Below, one piece after another: positions 46,081 to 54,988 of a DNA stretch of 64,000 nt (positions are counted from its first letter, which is position 1; every line of letters begins with the position of its first letter). This DNA comes from Mesorhizobium terrae. Its GTDB lineage: Bacteria; Pseudomonadota; Alphaproteobacteria; Rhizobiales; Rhizobiaceae. Location of the stretch: positions 1,984,001 through 2,048,000 of the forward strand of contig NZ_CP044218.1 in assembly GCF_008727715.1 (NCBI RefSeq). The letters run 5' to 3'. The position numbers and the translations under genes are program-made. The notes beneath the pieces are model-generated. The model was not told where the DNA came from and made no database searches. It worked only from the letters and a program-made list of their open reading frames with translations.

Positions 46081-46502
46081 GGCGCGGGGTTGAGACCGCC
46101 CATGCGACAGACTTCCTTCCACTCCTCGGGCGTGACCGGCTGCACCGACAGGCGGCCGAGCCTGACCAGCGCCATTTCCGACAGCTTCGGGTTGGCCTTG
46201 ATGTCTGCCAGCGTCGGCGGCGTGGGCACATCGCGGACGGCGCGGATGTCGACACACTCCCAGCGTGGATCGTCGGTGGTGGTGTCGTGATGCGCCAGCG
46301 CACAGACTTCCGCGATGCCGACGATGTTGAGCCCGTCATTGGAGTGATAGAAGAAGCCGAGGTCGCCGATCTGCATGGCCTTCATGTTGTTGCGCGCGGC
46401 ATAATTGCGCACGCCGTCCCACTGGGTGCCGGCCTTGCCCTTTTCCTTCAGCATGTCGAAGGAGAACTTGAACGGTTCGGATTTGAAGAGCCAGTAGTTC
46501 AT
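46077..46502 (-). CDS. EVE domain protein
   Basis: A 141-residue single-domain protein starting MNYWLFKSEPFKFSFDMLKE, the typical EVE N-terminus. EVE domains are PUA-like and bind modified bases in DNA or RNA. The pocket region is GVRNYAARNNMKAMQIGDLG and FYHSNDG. It lies in the tsaD-gpsA operon, so a tRNA/rRNA-related role is plausible; no restriction genes are near. Confidence 0.9.
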   Translation of the reverse strand: MNYWLFKSEPFKFSFDMLKEKGKAGTQWDGVRNYAARNNMKAMQIGDLGFFYHSNDGLNIVGIAEVCALAHHDTTTDDPRWECVDIRAVRDVPTPPTLADIKANPKLSEMALVRLGRLSVQPVTPEEWKEVCRMGGLNPAP

Positions 46503-46522
46503 GGTGATCCTCTGCGGCGGTA

Positions 46523-46819
46523 TCAGGCTTCGGCGGGTTTGTTGAACACCCAGGTCCAGGGTTTGATCTCGACTTTCTCGAACAGGCCCGCCTTGGCATA
46601 GGGGTCTGCCGCCGCCAGCGCCTCGGCACCGGCAAGATCGGTGGCCTCGATCACGACCATGCTGCCATTGGGCTTGCCGTCGGCATCGAGGAACGGACCG
46701 GCAAAGGCCAGTTTCTTGTCGGCATTCAGCCCGTTGAGAAAGGCGACATGGTCCGGCCGCGCATCGAGGCGCACCTGGAGGTGGCCGGGTTTGTCCTTGC
46801 AGATCAGTGCAAACAGCAT
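46523..46819 (-). CDS. YciI-like protein
   Basis: A 98-residue ferredoxin-fold protein: MLFALICKDKPGHLQVRLDA, HVAFLNGLNADKKLAFAGPF and ATDLAGAEALAAADPYAKAG match the YciI group. The His-Asp pair proposed to be catalytic is in part present (DARPDHVAFL). It sits 15 bases after gpsA and 20 before the EVE gene in the same operon. Confidence 0.9.
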   Translation of the reverse strand: MLFALICKDKPGHLQVRLDARPDHVAFLNGLNADKKLAFAGPFLDADGKPNGSMVVIEATDLAGAEALAAADPYAKAGLFEKVEIKPWTWVFNKPAEA

Positions 46820-46834
46820 GTTTGGCTCGCTTCC

Positions 46835-47833
46835 TCAGTCGTTTTCGGTTTTCAGGGGCCGCGTCATCAGCATGGAGACCGCTTCACCGATGGTGATCGC
46901 GCCCTCCAGGATGGCGGCCACGGCGGAAATGATTGGAGCATCGATGCCCTGCTCGGCGGCCAGCCTGGCGGCAATCGCCGCCGTCGGCACGCCTTCGGCC
47001 AGCGGCCGGCCGGCAAGCGCCTCACCACGACCCAATGCCAGCCCATAGGCGAAATTGCGTGACTGGGCCGAGGAACAGGTCAGCATCAGGTCGCCCAGGC
47101 CCGACAGCCCCATCAGCGTCTCCGGCTTTGCTCCGAAGGCAGCGCCGATACGCCGCAATTCGACGAAGCCGCGCGTGACCATCGCCGCCTGCGCACTGGC
47201 GCCCAGTCCGGCGCCGGCAACGGCGCCAGCGGCGAGCGCGAAGACGTTCTTCAACGCGCCGCCGATCTCGACGCCGACGAGGTCGTCACTGGAATAACAG
47301 CGCAGGTTGCGGGCCGAGAAGAGGGCGGCAAGCTCCGCTGCCAGGCTCTCCTCCCGCGCCGCGACCACGACGGCGGTGGGCAGACCCTTGGCGACGTCGG
47401 TGGCGAAGCTCGGTCCGGACAGGGCGGCGATTGGCGTGCCGGGCAGGATTTCGCCTGCGATCGTGGAGAGCAGGGCACCGCTGTTGCGTTCGATGCCCTT
47501 GGCGCACAACACGACGGGTATGGCGGGGGCGAGATATGGTTTCGCCTCGTTGAGAACCTGGCGCAGGGACTGTGCCGGTGTCACCGCCAGAACGCAGTCT
47601 GCTCCCTTAAGAGCCTCTGCCAGAGAGGAAGTCGCCTCGATGCCGGCGTCGAGGACGATGCCCGGCAGATAGCGCGGGTTCGCGCGTTTGCGAATGGCGT
47701 CGGCCATCTCGGCGTCGCGCGCCCAAAGCGTCACGCTATGGCAGGCTCGCAGCATGGCCTGCGCCAATGCCGTGCCCCAGGCACCGCCGCCCAGCACCGC
47801 TATGCGCCGGCCGCCTGGCAATGCCTCGCTCAT
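46835..47833 (-). CDS. gpsA: NAD(P)-dependent glycerol-3-phosphate dehydrogenase
   Basis: Reduces dihydroxyacetone phosphate to sn-glycerol-3-phosphate for phospholipids. The 332 residues have the dinucleotide loop [13 protein letters not shown] (~12-24), the conserved [20 protein letters not shown] with the catalytic lysine region, and [18 protein letters not shown] (substrate lysine). It overlaps tsaD by four bases (47830-47833), so the pair is coupled. Confidence 0.95.
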   Translation of the reverse strand: MSEALPGGRRIAVLGGGAWGTALAQAMLRACHSVTLWARDAEMADAIRKRANPRYLPGIVLDAGIEATSSLAEALKGADCVLAVTPAQSLRQVLNEAKPYLAPAIPVVLCAKGIERNSGALLSTIAGEILPGTPIAALSGPSFATDVAKGLPTAVVVAAREESLAAELAALFSARNLRCYSSDDLVGVEIGGALKNVFALAAGAVAGAGLGASAQAAMVTRGFVELRRIGAAFGAKPETLMGLSGLGDLMLTCSSAQSRNFAYGLALGRGEALAGRPLAEGVPTAAIAARLAAEQGIDAPIISAVAAILEGAITIGEAVSMLMTRPLKTEND

Positions 47834-48918
47834 GCCTTGGCTCCCCGTCTGCCCGAGCCCACCACGGGCACCGAGACCGTATCGAGCGGCCAGCGTGAAC
47901 GTGGCACGAAATCGAAAGCGTTTTCCTCATCGAGCCCGGCGCGCAGGCGCTCTATGCCGGCCCAGGCGATCATCGCGGCGTTGTCAGTGCAGAGTTTCAG
48001 CGGTGGTGCCACGAAACGGAAGCCGGCCGTGGTGCAAAGCCGCTCGAGCGTCGCCTTGATGACGCGGTTGGCTGCCACGCCACCCGCGACAACCAGGGCC
48101 GGCTCGTGCTGATCCGGAAACTCGGTCCGGAAGCGGCCAAGGGCGCGCGAGACGCGGTCGGCCAGGGCATCGGCGACGGCCGTCTGGAAAGAGGCGCAGA
48201 TGTCGGCGACATCCTGGTCGGTCAGCGGCGCGATCGCCTGTGCGGCCTGGCGCACCGCGGTCTTGAGCCCGGAGAACGAAAAGTCGGGCTGGGCGGCGCC
48301 CTTCATCGGCCTTGGAAAGGCGAAACGCGTCGGGTCTCCCTTCGCGGCCGCCTTTTCGACATTGGGACCGCCGGGATAGGGCAGGCCGAGCATTTTCGCG
48401 GTCTTGTCGAAAGCTTCGCCCAGCGCATCGTCGATGGTGGTGGCCCAGCGCTGATAGTCGCCGACGCCGGCCACGCGCACGATCTGGGTGTGACCGCCGG
48501 AGACCAGCAGCAGCAGATAGGGGAAGGCCAGCCCGTCGGTGAGCCGCGCGGTCAGGGCGTGGCCTTCCAGATGATTGATGGCCAGCAAAGGTTTGTCGGC
48601 GGCGGCGGCGATCGCCTTGGCCGTCATCAGGCCGACGATCAGCCCGCCGACGAGGCCGGGACCGGCGGTTGCGGCAATCGCGTCGATCTCATCGAGCTTC
48701 ACGCCCGAATCGGCAAGTGCCGCGGCAACAATGCCGTCCAGCGCCTCGACATGGGCGCGCGCCGCGATCTCGGGTACGACACCACCGAAAGCCGCATGTT
48801 CGGCGATCTGGCTGAGCACGACATTGGACAGGATATCGGGCGCGGAAGCGCCGTCCAGCGCCACGACGCTGGCCGCTGTTTCGTCGCAGCTCGTCTCTAT
48901 GCCCAGAACGCGGATCAA
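47830..48918 (-). CDS. tsaD: tRNA N6-adenosine threonylcarbamoyltransferase
   Basis: Transfers the threonylcarbamoyl group to A37 of ANN-decoding tRNAs, with TsaB and TsaE. The 362 residues begin [20 protein letters not shown] and have the metal motif NHLEGH (~110), [15 protein letters not shown] and [15 protein letters not shown]. Length is standard. It begins the leftward operon tsaD-gpsA-YciI-EVE-methyltransferase and is divergent from hemC over 106 bases. Confidence 0.96.
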   Translation of the reverse strand: MIRVLGIETSCDETAASVVALDGASAPDILSNVVLSQIAEHAAFGGVVPEIAARAHVEALDGIVAAALADSGVKLDEIDAIAATAGPGLVGGLIVGLMTAKAIAAAADKPLLAINHLEGHALTARLTDGLAFPYLLLLVSGGHTQIVRVAGVGDYQRWATTIDDALGEAFDKTAKMLGLPYPGGPNVEKAAAKGDPTRFAFPRPMKGAAQPDFSFSGLKTAVRQAAQAIAPLTDQDVADICASFQTAVADALADRVSRALGRFRTEFPDQHEPALVVAGGVAANRVIKATLERLCTTAGFRFVAPPLKLCTDNAAMIAWAGIERLRAGLDEENAFDFVPRSRWPLDTVSVPVVGSGRRGAKA

Positions 48919-49024
48919 TTCGCCGCAAACCTCGATGATTGCCCATGCGCGACTTCCCCGTTAGGAGAGAGCCGGATATCTGGAGCTTTGGGCTCCGAGC
49001 CGGGGTTATCACGGACCGCGCTTG

Positions 49025-49951
49025 ATGCAAACAACCTTGAAGATCGGAACGCGAGGCAGCCTTCTGGCGCTGGCGCAGGCACATGAAACACGGGCGCGGC
49101 TCGTGGCTGCCCATGGCCTGCCGGAGGCGGCGTTCGAGATTGTCGTCATCACGACCAGTGGCGACCGCGTCCAAGACCGACCGCTTTCGGAAGCCGGCGG
49201 CAAGGGCCTTTTCACGAAGGAGATCGAGGAGGCGCTGCTCGACGGCCGCATCGACATCGCCGTGCATTCCTCCAAGGACATGCCGACGGCGCTGCCGGAT
49301 GGGCTTGAGCTTTCGGCGTTTCTGCCGCGCGAGGATGCACGCGAGGCCTTCATCAGCCGCAAGGCGGCGCGGATCGCCGACCTGCCCGCAGGAGCGAAGG
49401 TCGGCTCGTCGTCGCTGCGCCGCCAGGCACTGATCCGCCGCATGCGCCCCGATCTCGACGTCGTGCTGTTCCGGGGCAATGTGCAGACCAGGCTCCGCAA
49501 GCTGGACGAGGGCGTCGCCGACGGAACCATCCTTGCCCTAGCCGGGCTCAAGCGACTCGGCCTGGAGCATCTGGTCACCGATCTCATGTCGCTGGAGGCA
49601 TTTCCGCCGGCGCCCGGGCAAGGCGCGATCTGCATCGAAAGCCGTATCGGCGATCAACAAACCGGTGCCTTGCTCGCCCCCATTCACGATGTGCCGACCG
49701 GTCAGGCGCTGGCCTGCGAACGGGCTTTCCTGGCGGCGCTTGACGGTTCCTGCCGAACGCCGATCGCCGGCTATGCGACTGTCGATGGGGAGAGGTTGGT
49801 CTTCTCAGGCCTGATCCTGACGCCCGACGGCACCGACATATGCGAGGTCGCACGCGAAGGTCTTGCCGCTGACGCGGCCCTGATCGGAGCGGAGGCCGGC
49901 GCCGACGTCAGGGCGCGGGCCGGCGCCGAGTTCTTCGAGGGCTGGAGCTGA
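49025..49951 (+). CDS. hemC: Hydroxymethylbilane synthase
   Basis: Porphobilinogen deaminase: joins four porphobilinogen units into hydroxymethylbilane in heme synthesis. The 308 residues have [32 protein letters not shown] (catalytic Asp), [15 protein letters not shown] and the cofactor-binding cysteine in [16 protein letters not shown]. The first ATG (49025) is chosen; a TTG precedes it directly. It heads the rightward heme operon. Confidence 0.96.
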   Translation: MQTTLKIGTRGSLLALAQAHETRARLVAAHGLPEAAFEIVVITTSGDRVQDRPLSEAGGKGLFTKEIEEALLDGRIDIAVHSSKDMPTALPDGLELSAFLPREDAREAFISRKAARIADLPAGAKVGSSSLRRQALIRRMRPDLDVVLFRGNVQTRLRKLDEGVADGTILALAGLKRLGLEHLVTDLMSLEAFPPAPGQGAICIESRIGDQQTGALLAPIHDVPTGQALACERAFLAALDGSCRTPIAGYATVDGERLVFSGLILTPDGTDICEVAREGLAADAALIGAEAGADVRARAGAEFFEGWS

Positions 49952-49982
49952 TCCGATGCGCGCCGGCTCAGGAACCCATTGA

Positions 49983-50699
49983 ATGGTTCGCGTCGTGGTC
50001 ACGCGACCGCAGCCCGGCGCCAGCCGGACAGCGGCCCGTCTTCGAAAACTGGGTCTGGAGCCAATCCTGATCCCGCTGTCGGAGACGAAGGCGCTCGATA
50101 TCGATATCCAGTCTCTCCCGGCCGATATAGCGGCGGCGGCAGTGACCAGCTCCAACGCCATCCGTCATGCGTCCGCCGAACTGATCCAGCGGCTGGCCGG
50201 CCTTCCCTGCCACGTCGTCGGGCCGAAAACCGCCGATGCGGCGCGTTCAGCCGGGCTGTCGGTTGCGGAGATTGGGCAAGGCGATGCCGAAGCGTTGGCT
50301 GACAGGATCGCTCCCTCGCTGGCCGGCAAAACGGTCGTCTATCTGTGCGGTCATGTGCGGTTCTCGGCCTTCGAGACAGGGCTGTCGGCGAAAAACGTCA
50401 ATGTGGTGCCGCTTGAGATCTATGACACGCTTGCCATCCACCAAGCCGGCGTCGTCGTCATGAAACGGCTGGCCGGGCGGCCGGCGGACGCGGTGCTGCT
50501 TTATTCGGCCAAGGCCGCGCAGGCTTTTTCGGAACTGGCGCGGCGGCCCGAACTGGCACGGTATTTCGACGAAACGCGGATCCTTGTGCTGTCGGAGCGC
50601 GTCGCGAGCTCGTTCGGTCCCGTTGCGCCCGGACGGCTGGTGGTGGCTGGCGAGCCAAATGAGGACGCCTTGCTGGCGCTGCTCGATCCCGCAGATTGA
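49983..50699 (+). CDS. hemD: Uroporphyrinogen-III synthase
   Basis: Closes and inverts ring D of hydroxymethylbilane to uroporphyrinogen III. The 238-residue product has the low-conservation HemD pattern: VVVTRPQPGASRTAARLRKL, AAVTSSNAIRHA, VGPKTADAARSAG and the second-domain LLYSAKAAQAFSEL. It starts 31 bases after hemC. Enzyme sequences vary widely, so order after hemC is strong support. Confidence 0.92.
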   Translation: MVRVVVTRPQPGASRTAARLRKLGLEPILIPLSETKALDIDIQSLPADIAAAAVTSSNAIRHASAELIQRLAGLPCHVVGPKTADAARSAGLSVAEIGQGDAEALADRIAPSLAGKTVVYLCGHVRFSAFETGLSAKNVNVVPLEIYDTLAIHQAGVVVMKRLAGRPADAVLLYSAKAAQAFSELARRPELARYFDETRILVLSERVASSFGPVAPGRLVVAGEPNEDALLALLDPAD

Positions 50700-50796
50700 T
50701 ACTGCGCCATCACGCCGCCCCTTTTCACAGCTTGGAGGTGTGGTAGACCTTTTTTGAGCCTTCCTTGCCGTCCCGATAACCCTGCGGAGCCCAAGT

Positions 50797-52158
50797 ATGG
50801 TCAAGACGCCGAAGACGCGACATTCGAGAAGCCGGCATGAGCCGGTGACGATCGATCTCGATCCCGCTGACGTCTCGCGCGTGACCGCGGCGGATGGCGG
50901 CGACAAGGCAAAGGACCGGGCGACGATATCGGAACCGGTGGGCGCCGAATCGCGGGAAAGCGTCCAGGCAGGCCGGAGCGATTCGTCCGCCGAGACGTCC
51001 GCGCCTGAAAGTGCCGCGCAGCAGCATAAGAGCTTCGACTACGATTTCGCCGAACAATCGGCCCGCCCGCAGCCGGAACCGGCTGCCGCGGCCCAGGTGA
51101 AAGAGGCCAACTCCGACGGCTCGAGGTCGAATAGCCAGCCGGCGGAAACCAAGCGCGGCGGTATCGGGCTTCTCGCTGCCGGCCTGATCGGCGGTGCCAT
51201 AGCTCTGGTTGGCGCAGGCGGCCTGCAATTCGCCGGCCTGCTCGGGGCGCCGGGATCGTCCGGCGCCAGCGCCGGCGATATCGCGACCCTGAAAAGCGAG
51301 GTCGCCGGCCTCAAATCCAATGCCGATGGCGACGTGGTGGCGCGGCTTTCGGCCGCGCTCGATCAGGTCAAGGCTGACGTCGCCGCGCTGAAGGCTGTTC
51401 CGCAGGCCGGCAATGGCGACGACAGCAAGGTTGCGGCGCTTTCGGACAAGATCGCGCAACTGGAAACCGCATTGGCCGGGCTGAGCAAGGCCCCAACTAC
51501 AACCGTCGATCTTGGACCGGTAACCGAAAAGCTCGATGCTCTCGATAGTCTGATCAAATCGGCCGATCAGGCGGCCGGAACGCTGGACGGTCGCGTGGTT
51601 GCGCTGGAGCAGCTTGCATCGCAGTTGTCAGGCAAGGTGGACGCGCAGGCCTCGCAACCCAAGATCGCGCTGGCGATCGCTGCTTCCGCGTTGAAGGCGG
51701 CGCTCGACAGGGGGGCGCCGTTCACGGCCGAGCTCGATACCTTCGCCGCTGTCCGCCCGGATGCACCGCAAATAGCGGTGTTGCGGCCCTATGCCGAAAA
51801 AGGCGTCTCGACGCGGGTCGATCTCGCCGCCGGCATGAGCGATGCCGCCAATGCGATGATTGCCGCGGCCACGCCGGTCGATCCCAATCAGGGCATCTTC
51901 CAGCGGCTTGTCAGCAGTGCCGAATCGCTGGTCAAGGTACGCCCGATCGGTGCCGTCGAAGGCAAGGGCGCACCGGAAACCGTCGCGCGTCTGGAAGTGG
52001 CGGTAACCCAGGGCGACTACGCCAAGGCGCTCGCCGAATATGACACGCTGCCCGAGCCGGCCAAGGCCGCCGGCGCCGACTTTGCCGGCAAGCTCAAGTC
52101 GCGGCTTGATGCCGAGGCGGCGGTCGATGCCCTGGTGTCCGGCGCGATGAAGGGATGA
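50797..52158 (+). CDS. Mitofilin/Mic60-like inner-membrane protein
   Basis: A 453-residue protein. The first ~120 residues are polar and likely disordered. One membrane span (~121-150, GLLAAGLIGGAIALVGAGG) is followed by a coiled-coil region (~160-280) and an alanine-rich C-terminal domain with ALKAALDRGAPFTAELDTFA and a helical ending. This is the alphaproteobacterial mitofilin (COG4223) arrangement; published work links such proteins to mitochondrial Mic60, which bends cristae membranes. Its place between hemD and hemY is known for alphaproteobacteria. Confidence 0.8.
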   Translation: MVKTPKTRHSRSRHEPVTIDLDPADVSRVTAADGGDKAKDRATISEPVGAESRESVQAGRSDSSAETSAPESAAQQHKSFDYDFAEQSARPQPEPAAAAQVKEANSDGSRSNSQPAETKRGGIGLLAAGLIGGAIALVGAGGLQFAGLLGAPGSSGASAGDIATLKSEVAGLKSNADGDVVARLSAALDQVKADVAALKAVPQAGNGDDSKVAALSDKIAQLETALAGLSKAPTTTVDLGPVTEKLDALDSLIKSADQAAGTLDGRVVALEQLASQLSGKVDAQASQPKIALAIAASALKAALDRGAPFTAELDTFAAVRPDAPQIAVLRPYAEKGVSTRVDLAAGMSDAANAMIAAATPVDPNQGIFQRLVSSAESLVKVRPIGAVEGKGAPETVARLEVAVTQGDYAKALAEYDTLPEPAKAAGADFAGKLKSRLDAEAAVDALVSGAMKG

Positions 52159-52162
52159 TCCG

Positions 52163-53716
52163 ATGATCCGCATCCTCTTCTATCTTGCCATCGTCTTCGC
52201 GCTTGGATTGGGCTTCGCTTGGCTAGCCGATCGCCCTGGCGAGATGGTCGTCACCTTCAGCGGCTATCAATACAAGGTCAGCCTGATGGTGGCCGCGGTT
52301 GCCGTCGTGGCGGTCGTTGCCGCGGTGATGATCGTTTGGTGGCTGCTGAAGTCGATCTGGAACAGTCCCTATGCGATCGCCCGGCACTTCCGGGTCCGCC
52401 GTCGCGACCGGGGTTATCAGGCGCTGTCGACCGGCATGATCGCGGCTGGCGCGGGTGACGGCGCGTTGGCGCGGCGCAAGACCAAGGAGGCGGCCAAGCT
52501 GATCCGCTCCGATCAGGAACCGCTGGTCAACCTGCTCGATGCACAGGCTTCGCTGCTGGAAGGCGATCACGAGGGTGCCCGTCAGAAATTCGAGGCCATG
52601 CTCGACGATCCCGAGATGCGGCTGCTTGGCCTGCGCGGACTGTATCTGGAGGCAGAGCGGCTGGGCGATCGCAATGCAGCCCGGCACTATGCCGGCCGTG
52701 CTGCTTCCACGGCGCCCCAGCTTGCCTGGGCCGCCGAGGCAACGATGGAAGAACTGGCCGCGCGCGGCGATTGGGATGGCGCCTTGAAGCTAGCCGACGC
52801 CCAGAAATCGACCCGGCAGATCGAGCGCGATGCCGCCAACCGCCGGCGTGGCGTGCTTCTGACGGCAAAGGCCGGGGCGTTGATGGACAGCGACCCGACC
52901 GGCGCTAAGGCGGCCGCGCTGGACGCCAATCGCCTGTTGCCGGACTTCGCGCCGGCTGCGCTCGTTGCGGCCAAGGTGCTGTTCAAGCAGAACGACCTGC
53001 GCAAGGGCTCGAAGGTCCTGGAGGCGGCATGGCGCGCCGAGCCGCATCCCGACGTGGCGGACCTTTATGTTCGCGCGCGGCCCGGCGATGCAGTGCTCGA
53101 TCGTCTGGGCAGGGCCCGCAAGCTGCAGGAGATGAGGAAGAATCACGTCGAATCGTCGCTGGCGGTCGCGCGTGCCGCGCTCGACGCTCAGGATTTCGCG
53201 CTTGCCCGCCAGGAAGCGGAAGCCGCGACCCGGATGCAGCCCAGTGAAGGCGCTTATCTGCTGCTTGCCGACATCGAGGAGGCCGATACCGGCAACCAGG
53301 GCAAGGTGCGGCAATTGCTGTCCCAGGCCGTTCGCGCGCCGCACGACGCGGCATGGGTGGCCGACGGCGTCAGCACCGATCGCTGGGCTCCGGTCTCGCC
53401 TGTTACCGGGCGACTGGATGCGTTCGAATGGCGCGGTCCGGTGGAACGCGCCGGCCGCTTGATCGAGGCGCACCGTCCCGCGCCAGAGATTGCGGCGCCC
53501 GTTCTGGCCGCCCCGGAACGCGAGGACGACGATGCCATCGTGGTCGATGCGGAGGCGGTCACGGTCTCCACGGCAGCGACTGAGAAGGTCGATGGTGCGG
53601 GCGACCGCCCGGTCAAGACGGCCAAGGGTGAAACGGACCCTCCCCGCTTGCCGGACGATCCCGGTGTCGAGCCCGAGGACGGGACGGACACGCCGCGCCG
53701 CTTCCGGTTGTTTTGA
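52163..53716 (+). CDS. hemY: HemY-N domain TPR protein
   Basis: A 517-residue membrane protein. Two N-terminal spans (~3-20, ~42-64: MVAAVAVVAVVAAVMIVWWL) enclose a short periplasmic loop with LADRPGEMVVTFSGYQYKVS, the HemY N-terminal signature. TPR-like helices follow up to ~430, then an acidic tail. This is the heme-operon HemY (YhxX-type), not the protoporphyrinogen oxidase of the same name; its function is uncertain. It starts four bases after the mitofilin-like gene. Confidence 0.9.
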   Translation: MIRILFYLAIVFALGLGFAWLADRPGEMVVTFSGYQYKVSLMVAAVAVVAVVAAVMIVWWLLKSIWNSPYAIARHFRVRRRDRGYQALSTGMIAAGAGDGALARRKTKEAAKLIRSDQEPLVNLLDAQASLLEGDHEGARQKFEAMLDDPEMRLLGLRGLYLEAERLGDRNAARHYAGRAASTAPQLAWAAEATMEELAARGDWDGALKLADAQKSTRQIERDAANRRRGVLLTAKAGALMDSDPTGAKAAALDANRLLPDFAPAALVAAKVLFKQNDLRKGSKVLEAAWRAEPHPDVADLYVRARPGDAVLDRLGRARKLQEMRKNHVESSLAVARAALDAQDFALARQEAEAATRMQPSEGAYLLLADIEEADTGNQGKVRQLLSQAVRAPHDAAWVADGVSTDRWAPVSPVTGRLDAFEWRGPVERAGRLIEAHRPAPEIAAPVLAAPEREDDDAIVVDAEAVTVSTAATEKVDGAGDRPVKTAKGETDPPRLPDDPGVEPEDGTDTPRRFRLF

Positions 53717-53761
53717 AGGCAGTGTCTTGATCGCGACCGCGAAGGAGCCAAATTAGTCCCG

Positions 53762-54244
53762 ATGTTCGAACGCGTTCTGTCATTCCTGAAAGACCTGCCC
53801 TCCGGCGGCAGCCGTGCCCATGCTGGGGAAGATGACCCGCATATCGCGGCCGCGGCCCTGCTCTACCATGTCATGAACGCCGACGGCGTCAGGCAGGATG
53901 TCGAGTGGGAGCGCTTCAAGACAATTCTCGGCGAAACCTATGCGGTTCGCGGTCGGGAACTGGAGGACCTCGCCGATGCCGGCGAGAAGGCCGACAACGA
54001 AGCGATCGACCTCTACGCCTTCACCAGCGTGCTGAAGCGTCATCTCGATCCTGAAGCGCGCAAAGCCTTCATCGGGTTGATGTGGGATATCGTTTACGCC
54101 GATGGCGAGCTTCACGAGCTGGAGGACAACACCGTCTGGCGCGTTGCCGAGCTCCTCGATGTCGAGCGCGTGGACCGGGTGGCGGCGAAGCGCGCAGCCG
54201 CGGCCAAGGCTCCTGGCAGTGAGAGCAAGACCGGCGACGAATGA
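53762..54244 (+). CDS. TerB-like tellurite resistance domain protein
   Basis: A 160-residue, all-helical protein of the TerB family. HIAAAALLYHVMNADGVRQD and GLMWDIVYADGELHELEDNT are the two acidic metal-binding repeats; the C-terminus (RAAAAKAPGS) is alanine/lysine-rich. Despite the family name, function in tellurite resistance is not expected of single TerB genes. Its stop overlaps the next ATG (ATGA), showing coupling. Confidence 0.88.
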   Translation: MFERVLSFLKDLPSGGSRAHAGEDDPHIAAAALLYHVMNADGVRQDVEWERFKTILGETYAVRGRELEDLADAGEKADNEAIDLYAFTSVLKRHLDPEARKAFIGLMWDIVYADGELHELEDNTVWRVAELLDVERVDRVAAKRAAAAKAPGSESKTGDE

Positions 54245-54975
54245 ACCGGGTCCATCCGTTCACGGCAGCTGGAAAACGTCCCCGGATCCTGATCGTCCTG
54301 CATCAGGAGACGTCCAGTTCCGGCCGTGTCGGGCATATGCTGATCGAAGCGGGTTACGATCTCGACATACGCCGGCCGCCGCTTGGCGACCAGCTTCCCG
54401 AAACGCTCGCCCATCACGCTGGCGTGGTGGTTTTTGGCGGGCCAATGAGCGCGAACGACCATCACGAGGAGTTCGTGCGGCGCGAGACGGACTGGCTGGC
54501 GGTGCCGCTCAAGGAGGGCAAGCCGCTGCTCGGCATCTGTCTCGGCGCGCAGATGCTGGTCAATCATCTCGGCGGTCATGTCGAAGGTCATGGCGAAGGG
54601 CTGGTCGAGATCGGCTGGTACCCGCTTCGCGCCACGGAAGAGGGCCGCAAGCTGATGCATTGGCCTGACATGGTCTATCAATTCCACCGCGAGGGGTTTT
54701 CACTGCCGAAGGACGCCACGCTGCTGGCGACCGCGGATACCTATCCGAACCAGGCCTTCCGTTATGGCGACAATGCCTGGGGCATCCAGTTCCACGGCGA
54801 ACTGACCCGGATGATGATGCAGCGCTGGGTGGTGCATGGCGCGCATCGTTTCGAGCTACCCGGCGCGCAGCCCGGCCGCGATCATCTCGGCGGCCGGTTG
54901 GTCTGGGACATGCATCTGAAACGCTGGCTTGCCGAATTCCTGGCCACGATCTTTGGCCGACCGGCTGCGGGCTGA
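54241..54975 (+). CDS. Class I glutamine amidotransferase-like protein
   Basis: A 244-residue protein with a class-I glutaminase fold: the nucleophile cysteine in LGICLGAQMLVNHLGG, the FGGPMSANDHH loop, and the catalytic histidine in WGIQFHGELTRMMMQ. Because it is free-standing, it could be a GMP-synthase-like glutaminase or a gamma-glutamyl hydrolase of polyamines (PuuD-like). Four-base overlap links it to the TerB-like gene. Confidence 0.88.
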   Translation: MNRVHPFTAAGKRPRILIVLHQETSSSGRVGHMLIEAGYDLDIRRPPLGDQLPETLAHHAGVVVFGGPMSANDHHEEFVRRETDWLAVPLKEGKPLLGICLGAQMLVNHLGGHVEGHGEGLVEIGWYPLRATEEGRKLMHWPDMVYQFHREGFSLPKDATLLATADTYPNQAFRYGDNAWGIQFHGELTRMMMQRWVVHGAHRFELPGAQPGRDHLGGRLVWDMHLKRWLAEFLATIFGRPAAG

Positions 54976-54988
54976 CGCGGCGGGCCGG

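Noticed and set aside
46077..46502. EVE domain as part of a modification-dependent defence system
   Set aside because: No nuclease or McrB-type partner nearby; the operon is tRNA/phospholipid housekeeping.
53762..54244. Tellurite resistance operon
   Set aside because: Only one TerB-like gene, with no terC, terD or terZ nearby.
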